A stretch of DNA of 64,000 nucleotides from Petrosia ficiformis. Its lineage: Eukaryota; Porifera; Demospongiae; Haplosclerida; Petrosiidae. The translations under genes and the position numbers were made by a program. Positions within the stretch are counted from its first letter, which is position 1; each line of letters begins with the position of its first letter. Of the stretch, positions 12,801 through 22,663 are shown one piece after another. Location of the stretch: positions 1,910,001 to 1,974,000 of the forward strand of contig OX345646.1 in assembly GCA_947044365.1 (NCBI GenBank), read 5' to 3'. The notes below the pieces were generated by a model, which searched no databases, was not told the DNA's origin, and worked only from the letters and a program-made list of their open reading frames with translations.

Positions 12801-12888
12801 TGTTTATCTTGTACTCAAATATTGAAGTTTGAGATTGACAATTTATTGACTCATTGTGAAACATTATTTACCTTTCCATTCTTGCCAT
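973..12888 (-). CDS. Lys/Ser-rich nuclear-type protein, 3' end unresolved
   Basis: Multi-exon gene on the minus strand. Proposed coding exons, 5' to 3': 12872-12888, 11303-11418, 9495-9623, 7900-7964, 7208-7300, 5877-6008, 5245-5340, 4333-4432, and less surely 973-1042. The first eight join in phase with GT-AG borders. The protein starts MARMEREKKRRHSD, then has a Ser/Asp-rich stretch, a basic stretch (KHKSKSRKSSKTKSRR) typical of nuclear RNA-processing factors, a block with DYFIKSSEFRSWL and RRLFKKFVRKWNSGQL, and a charged helical part (KEEQREVERKITQQSRKEF, then LLPKATGHEARIEKRR). The last exon (QVASQKISDYQEKERSKV) suits the family style but does not join in phase to its neighbour, so an exon between 1043 and 4332 is probably missing from the model. 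I recognise a conserved eukaryotic architecture but cannot name the family. A role in nuclear RNA metabolism is inference from composition. Confidence 0.65.
1077..1350. repeat. 36-bp minisatellite, about 7 copies
   Basis: A unit of exactly 36 bp, containing GTACATGACTTCTTCCCC and ATTAATACAGAGTATACA, repeats head to tail about seven times, the last copies shortened. Because 36 is a multiple of three and the unit lacks stops in several frames, long frames appear on both strands. These are almost certainly not genes. The array lies just upstream (in the minus-strand sense) of the most 3' exon I can find of the Lys-rich gene, so it is intronic there. Confidence 0.9.
1666..1938. mobile_element. 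hAT-type MITE with 8-bp target duplication GTACATGC
   Basis: The ends are TAGTGTTGTTTTAGT and its reverse complement, fitting the hAT terminal consensus (C/TA-R-N-G). The 8 bases before (1658-1665) and after (1939-1946) are both GTACATGC. The inside is a degenerate run of TTTAGTTAACTAA-like palindromes without coding capacity. The same family recurs at 14249-14509 and 62628-62912, and as fragments near 8208, 14903 and 57305. Confidence 0.9.
2574..2909. mobile_element. Long palindromic MITE (CAAGAATAATAAAAA ends)
   Basis: The two halves are reverse complements over most of the length (AACCACTTCCATATAACC on the left, GGTTATATGGAAGTGG on the right), separated by a short AT-rich centre. The family recurs as a cleaner palindrome at 48651-48935 and truncated at 32290-32463. 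It lies in an intron of the Lys-rich gene. Confidence 0.85.
3382..4320. repeat. Minisatellite built on ACATGTACATGTAAATCC
   Basis: About twenty degenerate copies of a roughly 40-bp unit, TAAATCCCTCTCCCTGTATG plus a run of ACATGTACATGT of variable length. Unit length varies because the TACATG run expands and contracts. Long minus-strand frames with repeating FHTGRGIYMYM-type peptides come only from this array. It is intronic to the Lys-rich gene. Confidence 0.9.
5527..5880 (-). repeat. 85-bp tandem repeat copying an exon 3' border
   Basis: Four full units spaced exactly 85 bp (CAGTACTTACTAG at 5527, 5612, 5697, 5782, with the next copy in the gene at 5867). In the minus sense each unit carries ACCTTCACTTCCTCAACC, the last 28 bases of the exon ending at 5877, followed by its GTAAGTAC donor. 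A possible acceptor (AAACAAAG) precedes each copy. The array therefore offers four extra donor sites downstream of the real exon of the Lys-rich gene. Confidence 0.9.
6241..6515. mobile_element. Palindromic MITE (TACAGTATCTGACATTATTA ends)
   Basis: Left TACAGTATCTGACATTATTA and right TAATAAAGTCAGGTACTGTA are inverted repeats, and much of the interior is also palindromic. Internal GTACT-rich blocks reappear at 17530-18050. No coding capacity. Intronic to the Lys-rich gene. Confidence 0.75.
6785..7110. repeat. (TA)n plus interspersed repeat fragment
   Basis: A TA run (about 6793-6834) is followed by an element starting ATGGCGAAACATCAAAGTAA and ending GATATAGCACTCATAGACGTG. A diverged second copy lies at 56785-57075 with the same order of blocks (ATCAGATATAACACC, ATAACATGCTTACT, TGATATAGCACTCGTAG). 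This defines an unnamed interspersed family, probably a DNA transposon derivative. Confidence 0.6.
7362..7690. mobile_element. MITE family with CAGTATATGTCAATAAAA ends
   Basis: Ends read CAGTATATGTCAATAAAATG and the inverted form ending AAAAAGTCACC or TTTTTATTGA. The core holds CTACTGTCAGTATAG, TTACTGTCTCACTACTG and TTCAATTGACAAGTATACC. This copy has its left half duplicated once in tandem. Other copies are at 10100-10430, 14215-14640, 18307-18985, 20705-21015, 21682-21895 and 53768-53992, plus a fragment at 8130-8190. Confidence 0.8.
8451..8580. mobile_element. Short inverted-repeat element (ATATAGCCCTG ends)
   Basis: Left ATATAGCCCTGTTTGGAGGC and right GCCTCCAACCAGGGCTATAT are inverted copies, and ATGGGCATATAACACA on the left pairs with TGTGTTATATGCCCCAT on the right. 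The spacer is about 45 bp. It is a foldback element of 130 bp, intronic to the Lys-rich gene. Confidence 0.7.
8683..9350. repeat. (TACTG)n pentanucleotide satellite
   Basis: After a short (TACATG)n run the sequence becomes nearly pure TACTG for about 600 bp, with scattered TATAC and GTGCTG variants. A period of 5 is open in all three plus frames, giving repeating VLYCT peptides; these are not genes. A related degenerate array lies at 16142-16860 in the receptor gene. Intronic here. Confidence 0.95.
9640..9990. repeat. Interspersed repeat in intron (CAATAAAGGTC blocks)
   Basis: The stretch between two Lys-rich exons holds a palindromic unit around AATAAAGGTCTTGTTAACAT, with TAAACTCAACCTTTATTGAC as its inverse. 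Similar blocks (CCAATAAAGGTCTCAATTGC, CACATTAAAACACAC) occur at 62340-62600. It resembles a MITE, but clean ends were not resolved. Confidence 0.5.
10480..10975 (-). mobile_element. Copy of the CCCTATGA interspersed family
   Basis: It contains the family landmarks in reverse order: AAAAGGCGTGTCATACCGG, GCTCAGTCAATTAATGGGCG, TACAGACCAGCAAGAAG, and ends at CAAAAAGCAATCATAGGGAT. Inside it is an exact-looking 51-bp unit (TTTTATCAAAGATCTGTGTA then CTTAGACTGCAGTTACAC) tandemly present three times (about 10731-10884), one copy with an extra A. Intronic to the Lys-rich gene. Confidence 0.7.
11022..11281. mobile_element. MITE with TTCACATTCAC inverted ends
   Basis: Left GTCTGTTCACATTCACGG and right ACAAGGTGAATGTGAATGAC are inverted. 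The interior has TTAATACATGATTATATTG and AAAAAGATTGTTGATC. Family members: 57065-57305, 57628-58440 (split by a later insertion) and 62030-62240 (reverse orientation). Confidence 0.75.
11440..12230. repeat. TACATGTA / TGTAGATACATG satellite block
   Basis: A higher-order array of self-complementary words (ACATGTACACTGTACATGT, TCTATTATATGTAGATACA). One late sub-block (ATAAATGGAAAGGCTTGTAC) repeats at about 60-80 bp spacing. Because every word is its own reverse complement the array reads alike on both strands. It lies in the first intron of the Lys-rich gene; the open frames over it are repeat artefacts. Confidence 0.9.
12285..12570 (-). mobile_element. tRNA-derived SINE, copy 1
   Basis: On the minus strand 12345-12420 reads as a cloverleaf: GCTCAGTTGGTAGAGC (D arm/A box), anticodon stem TCTGT/ACAGA, T arm GTGGGTTTGAATCCCAC (B box) and a pairing acceptor TGCCTTG/TGAGGCA. 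Position 33 is C, not T, and the loop would give GGA, so it is not a standard functional tRNA. A unique body (AAAGACACCAA, GGCCGGGG) and an AAAG-rich flank follow, shared with the copy at 22675-22975. Confidence 0.8.
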
Positions 12889-13456
12889 AGTAGCTGTACC
12901 ACACCTTCTACCATAATCATGGGCTCATTCCGGTTTTCGCAAGTCTGGGAACGAGACTGTAGCTTATGCGGACAAAAAAAAAAAAAAGCCGCGCCCTGCG
13001 ATTTGCGTGATATATGAGTGCTGTATATAGCATACTGTATTACTTATGAAATAAGCCTACATGTTATACATTTAGCGCAATTTCAGCACCAACACCTCAG
13101 TGTGAGGCTCACCTCACTGCAATTTGCTTTCAGACTTTCCTCATTTCAACATTTTGCACTAAACTGTGTGTGTCTGGAATCCTGGAATCCTGGAATCCAG
13201 ATTCTAAAAAATAGAAATGATTCAGACTATCATGATAATCATATTGCAGATTGCAGATTACAGAATCCATAAAGCAGATTCAGCTAGAATTGCAGAAATC
13301 ATAAAGAAAATTTCAAAATGCAGAAACAGAAAGCAGATTATATGGCGGCACATGTGAGGAAGACCACAAGGGAATCGAATAGCTACGTAGTAGGCTGGGT
13401 CTAGGTACGCTAGTCTAATAACCAAGGCGGAAGTATAGTCATCTTCTCTATCTTGT
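12889..13456. promoter_or_regulatory. Divergent promoter interval (Lys-rich gene / receptor)
   Basis: The two proposed start codons face away from each other 568 bp apart. The interval holds a poly-A run followed by a GC-rich GCCGCGCCC patch (about 12972-13000) and some short direct repeats (TGGAATCC). I see no clear TATA box. Shared control of both genes is inference from the spacing only. Confidence 0.4.
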
Positions 13457-16400
13457 ATGTCTGATCAAATGAGAGAGTTATTTCTACTGCTGAGCCTGAC
13501 TGGTAAGTTATTATGAAATTGTCCTTTTTCAATAATAAGTCTCAAAATTTTAAATAAGCTTTATTTTGCAACCCATGTAGTGTTGAAATTATAAAAATTA
13601 ATTAATACCCAGTTATAGTGTCATTATAGACTATTTACTAGACTGTTTACTAGAAGGCGAGCCAGAGCAAGTGACAATGGACAGCAATAATAATTTAAAA
13701 AAATATGTTTACATAATTTTAGAGTATGTAGTTGAATATAAAATACTGTATTACTTATGGCATACACGTTATACATTTAGTACACCAACTCCCCAGTTTG
13801 AGGCTCACTCAGGCTCACCATCATCTCAGTACCTGCCCTTTTCTAAAGTGAGAAAGGGGTCTGGTATTGTACACATCATAAAGTTGTCTTCTTTTCCCAG
13901 AAATCTTGGGGGAAACCCCATGCATATTGTGTATAGACAGTGGTTAACTAGTTAAAAATTTTTTTGAGACAACACTATGATGTGTGTGATAACAGACCCC
14001 TTCCTCTAGCTCTCTATGCTAAAGGGGGTGGGTATCAAGACTAGGCTCACCCCACTGCTTGCTTCACTAGCAGCTGGTAATATGACAGGAAATGATTTAA
14101 TGATTTCACCAATTTTGTGCATTAGTGTTCTAAGAAAAAACGTGTTAAGTTTATGAAGTTTCAATATTCACACAAACAAAAATTAATAATCACTGATATA
14201 TAGTAATACAATGTCACCATACGGTAACAGTAAATACCATCAGTATAGTAGTGTTGTTTTAGTTAATAACTATAACTAAAACCTCTTTTAGTAAGGATTA
14301 TGACTTTTAGTACTACAACTAAATTGCAAGACTACTATAATTAACTAAAATGGAAAATGGCCAATAATGGGCACTTTTAGTTAGTTAACTAAAAGCCTTT
14401 TAGTAAGCCTAATATTATTTTAGTTATAACTAAACTAAAAGTTTGAGAATCCAGGCATACTATAATTATAACTAAAAGTAGTCATTTTTGTCAAACTAAA
14501 ACAACACTACAGTATAGTATAGTAATTACTGTCTCACTACTGTGGTGTTCAATTGACAAGTATACCAATTACTGTCAAAACTACTGTTGAATTACTGTAG
14601 TGTAACTACTGAGTAATTACTGTACTGTATGTTGACGTTTTATTAGAAAGTACAGTTATTTTCATGCAGTAATACTTAGTAAACAAACAAATTTACATGC
14701 TGTAATACTTAAATTACATCTTTGTTTGTTTTGGGAGCAAAACGTGTACATAATTTGGAGAACAACCAAACAAAATTGCAAAACATTTATCCATAGTTAC
14801 CATGGGGTGCGGCTTTTATTCATATTTCTGTACATTCTACTTAAATGTGAAATGTGAATAAAAGCAGCGCCCTTCACCATTAGCAAACATGTACATGTAT
14901 ATTAGTGTTGTTTTAGTTAACTACAATGTATAACTAAAACTAAACCCCTTTAGTAAGGGATTGTGACTTTTAGTTAACTACCATTAATAAAATATTTATA
15001 TTTTTATGTATAGTCTATGGTTAAACCAAAAGACACCAAAGACAGTAAAATAATTTAGTATACACATGTATGTACATGTATGAGTGCACAAATATTAAAT
15101 TATTCATGTTTTCTTAATTGTTTTTACACCATGCTAGGCACATGACGTATCCTAATTACTCAAATTACTCACAACATGTTTAAATAATAATAATTCACAT
15201 TATACTTATATCTACAGTATTAATAACAGTCAGTTATTCAGCTCCATCAGATGAAGTATGTCAGTCTCTAATCAAAGCTGCTTCTACGAGTGATAATCCA
15301 GTATGTGAACCACATGGTGACTGTACTGGCCTCAATTGCTATATTTCCTCATTTGATATCAATGTGACATTCGTTGTAGAGAAGTGTTGTGATCCTGTTC
15401 TTGTGAATATCACTATTCTAAATACTACTACAGACAACATTCTGTACAATGACTATTTCAATCAGTCCACTATAGAAATTCGGGATAATATGAGTTTTCA
15501 TGTTTTCATACATAGAAATGAAACATATGTTCATGTACAGGTTAGTTCATTATACACGTCATTATAGATACTTATTATTGATTATTCATGAAAATTCATG
15601 TGCCTAGCATGCTAGCAAAATGTGTAGAAAAAATTAACACAACAAACAAGCAGCCACAATGGCTTGGAAAATATTAAAGCAGACACCATGGCTTCGAATA
15701 ATAACAATCCGACACCACGGCTTCGAAAAATAACAACCAGCCACCATGAGTTAGAAAAATAACAATCAGCCATTATGTACATGTATGTACATATACAAGT
15801 GTATATGATCCACTTGTTATTTATTTAATTGATGAGCAATTTTCACATTCCTCCTAGTACAGTAATCTAACAAACTATGCTATGCAGGAAAGACTAATTG
15901 GTATATATACCTTCATAACACATGTTGTTGGATTCTTCTTTAAAAGCATTGCTTTATGAATTGAAAATCAAGAGCACTTATTTACTTAAGAACAATCACA
16001 TACATGTACATATACATTATAGATGTACAATTGTACATCTATAATTATTATAGTGAAAAGAGGTTTCTTCTTAATAAGTTTGGCCAATTTGTATATACAT
16101 GTTAGGAAGCCAACATAAGTTTGTTTTGTGCAAAAGTTTGTTTTCTGTACTGTACTATACTATACTGTATTGTACTATACTATGTTGTACTATACTATAT
16201 TATACTGTACTGTGCTATATACACTGTATATTGTATTGTACTATACTATATTGAACTGTACTGTGATACACTGTACTGTACTGTACTATACTATACTATA
16301 CTATATTGTACTGTACTGTACTGTGCTACACTGTACTGTACTGTACTATACTATATTGTACTGTACTATACTGTACTATATTGTACTGTACTATACTGTA

Positions 16401-19400
16401 CTACATGTATATTGTGCTGTACTATACTGTACTATATTGTACTGTACTATACTGTACTATATTGTACTGTACTATACTGTACTACATGTATATTGTGCTG
16501 TACTATACTGTACTATATTGTACTGTACTATACTGTACTACATGTATATTGTGCTGTACTATACTGTACTATATTGTACTGTACTATACTGTACTATATT
16601 GTACTGTACTATACTGTACTACATGTATATTGTGCTGTACTATACTGTACTATATTGTGCTGTACTATACTGTACTATATTGTACTGTACTATACTGTAC
16701 TATATTGTGCTGTACTATACTGTACTACATGTATATTGTGCTGTACTATACTGTACTATATTGTGCTGTACTATACTACACTATATTGTATTTACACTAT
16801 ATTGTACTATACTATACTACACTATAGTGACTATACTGTACTACATGTATACTGTACTGATCATACTTGTTTATGTATTTCAGACCAAATATACATGTAC
16901 CTCCACACAAACTGCATGTGACATGTGCAAAATCTTTAATGTTTTACATGCATAGTCACATGTACATGTATGTACATGTATATAACTACATATACCAATA
17001 CAACACTAATCTCTATCACATGTACATGTACTAATACAACACTAATCTTTCTATAGGTTGTGCACCATCATGGCGATATGGTTTATAATCTTATTCCATC
17101 CACTGAAGTACCTCTAAATGCTTCTGTTTGTATGTGCGAGTCTGTCACACATATCAAAGAGAATTCTGTATCTCCTGTTGGGAAAAATTGTTCTGTTGAT
17201 AATAAATGTATAGGGGTGGAATGTGACTTCATGGTTGAAAAATATGGGGATCTTTTTGCTGACACTGAAGTTGATCCATGTACTAAACCTCCAGGTACAT
17301 GTACATGTATTAGTACATGTGAGTAGTCAACTTAGATTTAAAACTGAGATCATTATAAATTCATAAAGGTGCCAGTATGGATTCAATCACCTTGGTAACC
17401 ACACATATATGCACTGCACCTGAAAACATGGTTTGATTTTGAACTGTGTGTACATGTACAAAAAGCTTTATCTGCCATAAATATGTAATAAGCTCAATTT
17501 CAATTCAAATTGCATCGTTGTTGTTTTAGTAAAGTCTGTATGTAAACTTAATAAAGTCAGGTACTGTCCAAAACAATGTACAATATCGAATTTTATTACG
17601 TTTACATATTATAATGGAGCTACACTTTAATAATGTGATAATCAACAGTACTTCTAAGTAGTACTATAGTACTACTGTGCACTGTAATCATAGTGATGTA
17701 TGAATTCCCTTTACATTTGTATGTGATAGCATAAACATGAACATGTACTAAGTGGTAATACTGTGTACACTGTAGTCAATGGAAGTACAGTGATAGTATG
17801 TAAACTCAGATATAGCATAGTACTAAGGTGTAATACTGTGGAGTGCATTTGAAGTACACTTCACTCACACTGTCAATGGAAGTACAGTGATTGTACGTGT
17901 ATGTAAACTGTAGTTAATGGAAGTACAGCGATAGTATGTAAACTCAGATACAGCATAGTACTACATTGTATGGTGTAATACTGTGGGGTACATTTGAAGT
18001 ACACTTAACTCACACTGTACACTGTAGTCAACGGAAGTACAGTGATTGTACTTTATACTTGTGTTAATTTACTTAGGATTCTTGTTTGTGGTTAGAAATA
18101 GCACTTCAATTCTGTACGATAAGTTCTTTAATGAATCGATGAACACAACTCTATTGGATAATCCTTTCAATGTGATTGTTGTTCATAAGAATTATTCAAT
18201 GATAATTTATGTAAGTTACAAATACCATTTATTCATACATGTGTATTATAATGTATTGTATTGTATTGTACTTATTATTTTACAATATTTATGTTCATGT
18301 ACATATAAATCAAGATACAGTAAACATCAATAAAATGTCACATACAGTAACAGTAATTACCTTAGTTCTACTGTCAGTATAGTATAGTAATTACTGTCTC
18401 ACTACTGTAGTGTTCAATTGACAAGTACAGTATATGTCAATAAAATGTCACCATACAGTAACAGTAATTATCTTAGTTCTACTGTCAGTATAGTATAGTA
18501 ATTACTGTCTCACTACTGTAGTGTTCAATTGACAAGTACAGTATATGTCAATAAAATGTCACTATACAGTAACAGTAATTATCTTAGTTCTACTGTCAGT
18601 ATAGTATAGTAATTACTGTCTCACTACTGTGGTGTTCAATTGACAAGTACAGTATATGTCAATAAAATGTCACCATACAGTAACAGTAATTATCTTAGTT
18701 CTACTGTCAGTATAGTATAGTAATTACTGTCTCACTACTGTAGTGTTCAATTGACAAGTACAGTATATGTCAATAAAATGTCACCATACAGTAACAGTAA
18801 TTATCTTAGTTCTACTGTCAGTATAGTATAGTAATTACTGTCTCTCTACTGTGGTGTTCAATTGACAAGTATACCAATTACTGTCAAAACTACTGTTGAA
18901 CTACTGTAGTGTGGAAATAAAACTATTGAGTAATTACTGTACTGTATGGTGACTTTATATTGACTTGTACTGTACATGTATATTGGAAAAAAAAATGTAT
19001 CCCTATGACTGCTTCGTGGTGTGTAGCATTCAGTTATCATGGCTGAGTTTATCATGTCTGAAACACAACAGCCTATTATAGTTATTATTTAATTATCCAC
19101 TATTCTTACTAAGGTTTGTTGTAGCATCTTGAAGAATATATTACATCTATTAAATCCAGTTTCTTCGTAATCTACATCAGCTTTCTTTCTGCTGGTGTAT
19201 AAATATCAAGTGCATATTTTATTACACGCCATATCCATTAATTGACTGAATCACGCAACATCCTTATTTACATATACAATGCATAGTCGCATACAAGTAT
19301 GTGAACACGAGAATATATATATATACATGTAATGTATAATTGTACATTGTATATATAATATATATACATGTATACTGTACATTAAACCTCATGGAAAGCA

Positions 19401-19763
19401 ATCATAGGATGGCCAGCATAAACAAGATATATAGAGAAAAAAGTATCTCTATGACTGCTTTGTGGTGTCCAGCATTCAGTACTTATAGCTATTTTTATCA
19501 TGCCTGAAACGCATATCAGCCTATTATACATGTACATGTAGTTATTATCTACTCTCCTTACCTTTTAAAGGACCTTGTAAAACTTAGGAATATATTTCAG
19601 ATAGAATAGCTAGCTATTAGTTCCAGTTTATATGTAAGTTACACACAGCTTTCTTTCTGCTGGTCTGTAGAGCTTTAGCATGCGTTATGTTATGTGCTAC
19701 ACCCATTAATTGACCGAGCCCCCCTGGAATGACGTAACTTACTTAATTGTGTATGTAGCCACA

Positions 19764-19804
<41 letters not shown>

Positions 19805-22612
19805 ATACATGTGTATATAAACAAACATTGAACCCATGGAAAGGCAATCATAGAGAAGGCCCTACGGGCCATAAAAATCATGGCATTCAAAACTTAAACT
19901 ATATATAGTGGTCCCATATTATCATATTATATCTTCAAGACAATAATTATGTTAAATCGCAAATTTTGAATGACGATAAAATAATTACGCCAGAAATAAT
20001 TTCTAAATAATATTACCTTAGGTCTACTTTTAATTGTGTGTACTAATTTTAGTAATTTTATTCTAACAATAATCACTAAAATTATTACACGCTACAAAAT
20101 ATATTTCATGATCATTTTGATAGGCATATTACATGTAGGTGTGGCTCGGAAATTCACTGAAATTAATGCATGCTAAATCCAAGGATTTAAAAATCTCTAA
20201 AAATCCTGAAATTAATAATTATTTATGTGAAATTCATTTCATAGGGAGTTATGATAGCTGGAAGTCAATCATATCGTTTGATACCCGAAACTCAAATAAT
20301 TCTTGACAAGAGTATATGTACAGAAACTCCACTACCAACAGCCTCACCAACAACTTCATCAGCAATATCAAATGAAACTTGTGAAAGTCTAAAAAATATC
20401 GCAAACCGAGTCAATGGCTTAACAAAGTGTACAACTAACGATGTTTGTGACACTCTGGATTGTACAACACTTGGCTATGATAGTCATTTTCAAATCAAGC
20501 CATGTAACAATCCTCCGGCTGTACATGCCACTGTTTATGATCCCGATGGTGATTTAGTATATGATAGAGTGCTCACTAACACAACTGATATAGTGATTCC
20601 TGGAGTAGGAAACCTTCATGTTGTGATACATGATACACCAGATGCTATTGGACTCCAGGTATGTTATTTATATATAAGGTTGGGTATAATATTTCAATAT
20701 ATCACATACAGTATGTCAATAAAATGTCACATACAGTAACAGTAATTACCTTAGTTCTACTGTCAGTATAGTATAGTAATTACTATCTCACTACTGTGGT
20801 GTTCAATTGACAAGTACAGCATATGTCAATAAAATGTCACATGCAGTAACAATAATTACCTTAGTTCTTTTGTTAGTATAGTATAGTAATTACTGTCTCA
20901 CTACTGTGGTGTTAAATCGACAATTATACCAATTACTGTAAAAACTACTGTTGAACTTGATGATGAAACTACTGAGCAATTACGGTACTGTATGGTGACT
21001 TTTTATTGAGTACATTGTAATATGATTCCATTGCAATAATCATATCACATGATTTTAGACTGCCAATATTATCACAATGACAAAATATTGTTTTACTGTT
21101 TTGTTTTGGTTAGCTAGATACATGTATACATGTGCCATATGTCTACTTTTAATTGTATGTATTATTTTTAGTGATTTTAGTGACTAATGTAATAATCTCT
21201 AAAATTAGTATATACACTCTAAAAAAATATACTTCGTGATCATTTTATTATTCATATTATGCGTGGCTCAGAAATTCATTAGAGAACAAGAATAGACAAA
21301 ATTATAATACAAAATCATTATTATTATCTATTTTGGTTGTAATAATAAATTTGAAGAGCTTGTGTAGAAGATAATGTCTAATTAAAAACACTTTGCCTAA
21401 TCACGTGATTGATATCACATCCTGTTTATCAAGCTATCATAATGCTTTCACTTTATATCACTGTTGAAGACCAACAAAGCAGTTGAATTATCTACCTTTT
21501 TGTAATAAAAAGGTTTGGTTATTAAATTAACTCTTAACCATACAGTACATTGATAGTATTCTTTTAGTAAGACAATAATGACCACCATTCATACAGTACA
21601 GTGTATGTCTGGTTTCTCAAAACATTTAACGTTAATTTCATTTTTACATGTACATGTAAGTATATTTTGTATACATGTGTATACAGTATATGTCAATAAA
21701 ATGTCACCTTACAGTAACAGTAATTACCTTAGTTCTACTGTCAGTATAATATAGTAATTACTGTCTCACTACTGTGGTGTTCAATTGACAAGTACACCAA
21801 TTACTATCAAAACTACTGTTGAACTACTGTAGTGTAGAAACGAAACTACTGAGTAATTACTGTACTGTATGGTGACTTTTTATTGACATATACTGCATCT
21901 CTTTCTGCAGGTGGAATTGCAAAATTCATTCAGTGTTATACCATTGTTTCCTTACACTGAGGTTCCTATTGACAGGTGCCTCTGCAGTGATATTACGTGT
22001 TCTTCTACCATCACCATGACAACAACAACTACAGAAAGTTCACTATTCAGTTTTATGGTATCTGTTTCCGCCTCTCCTTTTAAAACAACAGGAACAGGTA
22101 AACGAAATAAATAATTATAATTAACCCTCGCTCCACCTATAGGGTTACTGTACTCTGTTTGTCTGTCTGTCTGTCTGTTACCTAAAGCTCTCAGAAACTA
22201 GAAGTGTTAAAGCACCAAACTAGGTACTGCCAGCTTCAGGACAATACAATATGAAAACAAAACATGGGGATTTCTGTTGCCACATTGCATTGCCAAGTTA
22301 TTACAATGTTTGTGACTCACAATTGCTGTTTCAACGCTTTCAGAAGACTTCTGGTAGTAAAAGAGTACATTGAAACACAACTCATCTTGTTTGAAGGCTA
22401 TCACTGTCGAATCACAGCTTGATATCAAGTATAACTGAAGTAGCAGGTGCTACAAAGTCAAGCTGGCTCTTAGCTTTCTGCCATGACAGTCACTTTCTAG
22501 CTCCACCAATTTAATTTCATGCACGTGATTAAAGCCACAAAAAACTGTTTTCTTTAATGCTGAGCTTTTTGTACTATAGGAATTATGTAAGGACTGGAGT
22601 GTATGTTGTATA

Positions 22613-22663
<51 letters not shown>

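Noticed and set aside
16121..16955. Three overlapping plus frames of 170-275 codons
   Set aside because: Produced by the period-5 TACTG satellite, open in all frames with LYCT repeats; intronic to the receptor gene.
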